Part shown: positions 11,681 to 12,540 of the stretch, in pieces | Layout of the letters: each line of letters opens with the position of its first letter | Position numbering within the stretch: the stretch's first letter is position 1 | DNA from: Bacteroidota bacterium | GTDB taxonomy: Bacteria; Bacteroidota; Bacteroidia; NS11-12g; UBA9320 | Assembly (NCBI GenBank): GCA_003485825.1 | Contig: DNHN01000225.1 | Span: 1-12,540 of the forward strand | Length of the DNA stretch: 12,540 nucleotides | Direction: 5' to 3' | Notes under the pieces: model-generated | Databases searched by the model: none | Told to the model about the DNA's origin: nothing | Seen by the model: the letters and a program-made list of their open reading frames with translations, nothing else | Position numbers and translations under genes: made by a program

Positions 11681-11683
11681 ACC

Positions 11684-11845
11684 ATGGAAGATTTGAAGCT
11701 ATACTTTTTGAATGCATTTGCCATGATCATCTCATTTACTGAGGTTGACATGTTTTTGAAACTATTACTTCTTATTGTATCTATTGGATACACTATAAAT
11801 AAGTGGTGGAATCTAAGAAATAAAAATGGGGGAAAACCTTCCTAA
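11684..11845 (+). CDS. Small holin candidate, 53 aa
   Basis: The frame begins MEDLKLYFLNAFAMIISFTE and continues VDMFLKLLLLIVSIGYTINK, then ends in a polar tail WWNLRNKNGGKPS. Two hydrophobic stretches (about 7-18 and 24-38) are separated by a short acidic turn, giving a class II-like hairpin; the second could alternatively be the only true span. Size, hydrophobic pattern, basic C-terminus and position two genes before an M15 endolysin fit a phage holin, the pore that lets the endolysin reach the cell wall. It overlaps the next gene by 20 bases. Confidence 0.7.
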   Translation: MEDLKLYFLNAFAMIISFTEVDMFLKLLLLIVSIGYTINKWWNLRNKNGGKPS

Positions 11846-12116
11846 ATTAAATGATGACTCAGGAATATCTATTAACATCAAGTGGCTTATACAGATAGTC
11901 ATATTAGTTGGTAGTGCTGTGTTGTTGTATACGCATTTAGAGGGAAGGATCGCAGATTCAGAGAGTGAGATTCAAGGACTGAGGTTTAATCAAAACAATT
12001 ATGTCTTTCCTGATATAAGAGTTTTAGAGGGAGAGATACTAGACTTTAAGTTGGACAGGGAGAGGATGAAGAAGGATTTGGAAAGGCTTAATGAGATTAT
12101 AGATGAGAATAAGTAA
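11826..12116 (+). CDS. Single-span membrane protein with coiled coil, spanin-like position, 96 aa
   Basis: A polar N-terminus leads to one transmembrane segment (about 18-36, IKWLIQIVILVGSAVLLYT), then a periplasm-facing charged region with helical coiled-coil character (LEGRIADSESEIQGLR, and after a YVFPD break ILDFKLDRERMKKDLERLNE). This layout recalls i-spanins or other lysis accessory proteins, but no lipobox partner is visible in the window. It overlaps both its neighbours, by 20 bases upstream and 14 downstream, so it is co-translated with the holin candidate and the endolysin. Confidence 0.78.
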   Translation: MGENLPKLNDDSGISINIKWLIQIVILVGSAVLLYTHLEGRIADSESEIQGLRFNQNNYVFPDIRVLEGEILDFKLDRERMKKDLERLNEIIDENK

Positions 12117-12540
12117 ACATATATCTTATAGGGAAGGTGTTAAGTCTAACACAGCTACAAGGCTTGGAATAGACAACACTCCTGGGGATTACGAGTTAGG
12201 TAACATGGAACTGATCGCTGAGAGGATTTTTGAGCCTCTTAGAGCGTGGGTTGGAGGTCCAGTGAAGATTAACTCATTCTACAGAAATAAAGAGCTTAAT
12301 CTAGCTATAGGGGGTTCTCAGCGGTCACAGCATTGCGAAGGTCGAGCGATTGATCTTGATGATACGTTTGGGCACAAGACTAATAAAGAAATGCATGATT
12401 GGATTAGGGAAAACCTCAACTTCGATCAATTAATTTATGAATTTGGAGACGACAATAATCCTGACTGGGTTCATGTTAGTTATGTATCAGAGGATCAAAA
12501 TAGAAACAGATGTCTTAGGGCATTAAAGAAAAACGGTAGA
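12103..12540 (+). CDS. M15-family peptidase endolysin, C-terminus cut by the window
   Basis: The gene starts at ATG 12103 and is open to the window end (146 codons seen). It shows the M15 (VanX/Ply118-like, Peptidase_M15_3 type) zinc motif SQHCEGRAIDLD with H77 and D84, and WVHVS with H124 as the third ligand; INSFYRNKELN (56-66) matches the substrate-side conserved stretch. These enzymes cut D,D or L,D peptide bonds in peptidoglycan stem peptides, acting as endolysins. It closes the lysis module. No signal peptide is present, consistent with delivery through the holin. Only a few residues of a typical family member appear to be missing. Confidence 0.92.
   Translation, partial: MRISKHISYREGVKSNTATRLGIDNTPGDYELGNMELIAERIFEPLRAWVGGPVKINSFYRNKELNLAIGGSQRSQHCEGRAIDLDDTFGHKTNKEMHDWIRENLNFDQLIYEFGDDNNPDWVHVSYVSEDQNRNRCLRALKKNGR

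Overview
This window looks like part of a tailed double-stranded DNA phage genome (or prophage) whose host is a member of the Bacteroidota, probably a flavobacterium-like host. The evidence is low-GC DNA, densely packed small genes with stop/start overlaps, promoter-like sequences matching the Bacteroidota -7 consensus TAnnTTTG with a TTG/TTTG element about 20 bases upstream, a near absence of Shine-Dalgarno sequences, and a holin-like protein next to an M15 endolysin. No terminase, portal, capsid or polymerase gene lies here, so the phage call rests on the accessory and lysis genes.

Layout. The left 7.3 kb is read on the minus strand and the right 4.8 kb on the plus strand, diverging from a 488-base control region (7312-7799). 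That region holds at least five related copies of an 18-base site (AAAAGTCGACACACTTTT), two TAnnTTTG promoters facing opposite ways, and a second AT-rich repeat family (ATTAACAT/ATGTTAA). One exact 18-mer fills the spacer of the rightward promoter, and a partial copy lies inside the leftward promoter. The leftward promoter drives a winged-helix protein (6841-7311), the obvious candidate to bind these sites.

Minus-strand arm, in transcription order: the winged-helix gene; a 788-base gene-free region (6053-6840) rich in small hairpins; a 229-residue unknown protein ending at a strong UUCG-capped terminator; a tightly coupled operon (5244 to 1564) of three small unknowns, an M20/M28-like zinc peptidase with a C-terminal zinc ribbon, a 586-residue acidic repeat protein and two tiny membrane peptides (32 and 28 aa), ending at a terminator; then a second operon (1344 to 1) of small unknowns ending in a secreted 3D-domain-like protein cut by the window edge.

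Plus-strand arm: a MazG-like pyrophosphohydrolase, then groEL and groES in the reverse of the usual bacterial order and overlapping by one base, a terminator, and a new promoter. That promoter leads into a string of very short, lysine-rich, partly cysteine-containing proteins (90, 69, 51, 52, 18, 79 and 84 aa) of types that recur in phage genomes. These run directly into a lysis module: a membrane-anchored coiled-coil protein with a calcium-loop-like motif, a 53-aa holin candidate, a second membrane/coiled-coil protein, and an M15 peptidase cut by the window end.

The most interesting unexplained signals are the 18-mer control region, the structured gene-free region, a nonamer (TGATAGTGA) found seven times and only on one strand of the left arm, a GC-rich GCGCCCTCGGTC repeat sometimes next to that nonamer, and the coupled chains of tiny peptides.
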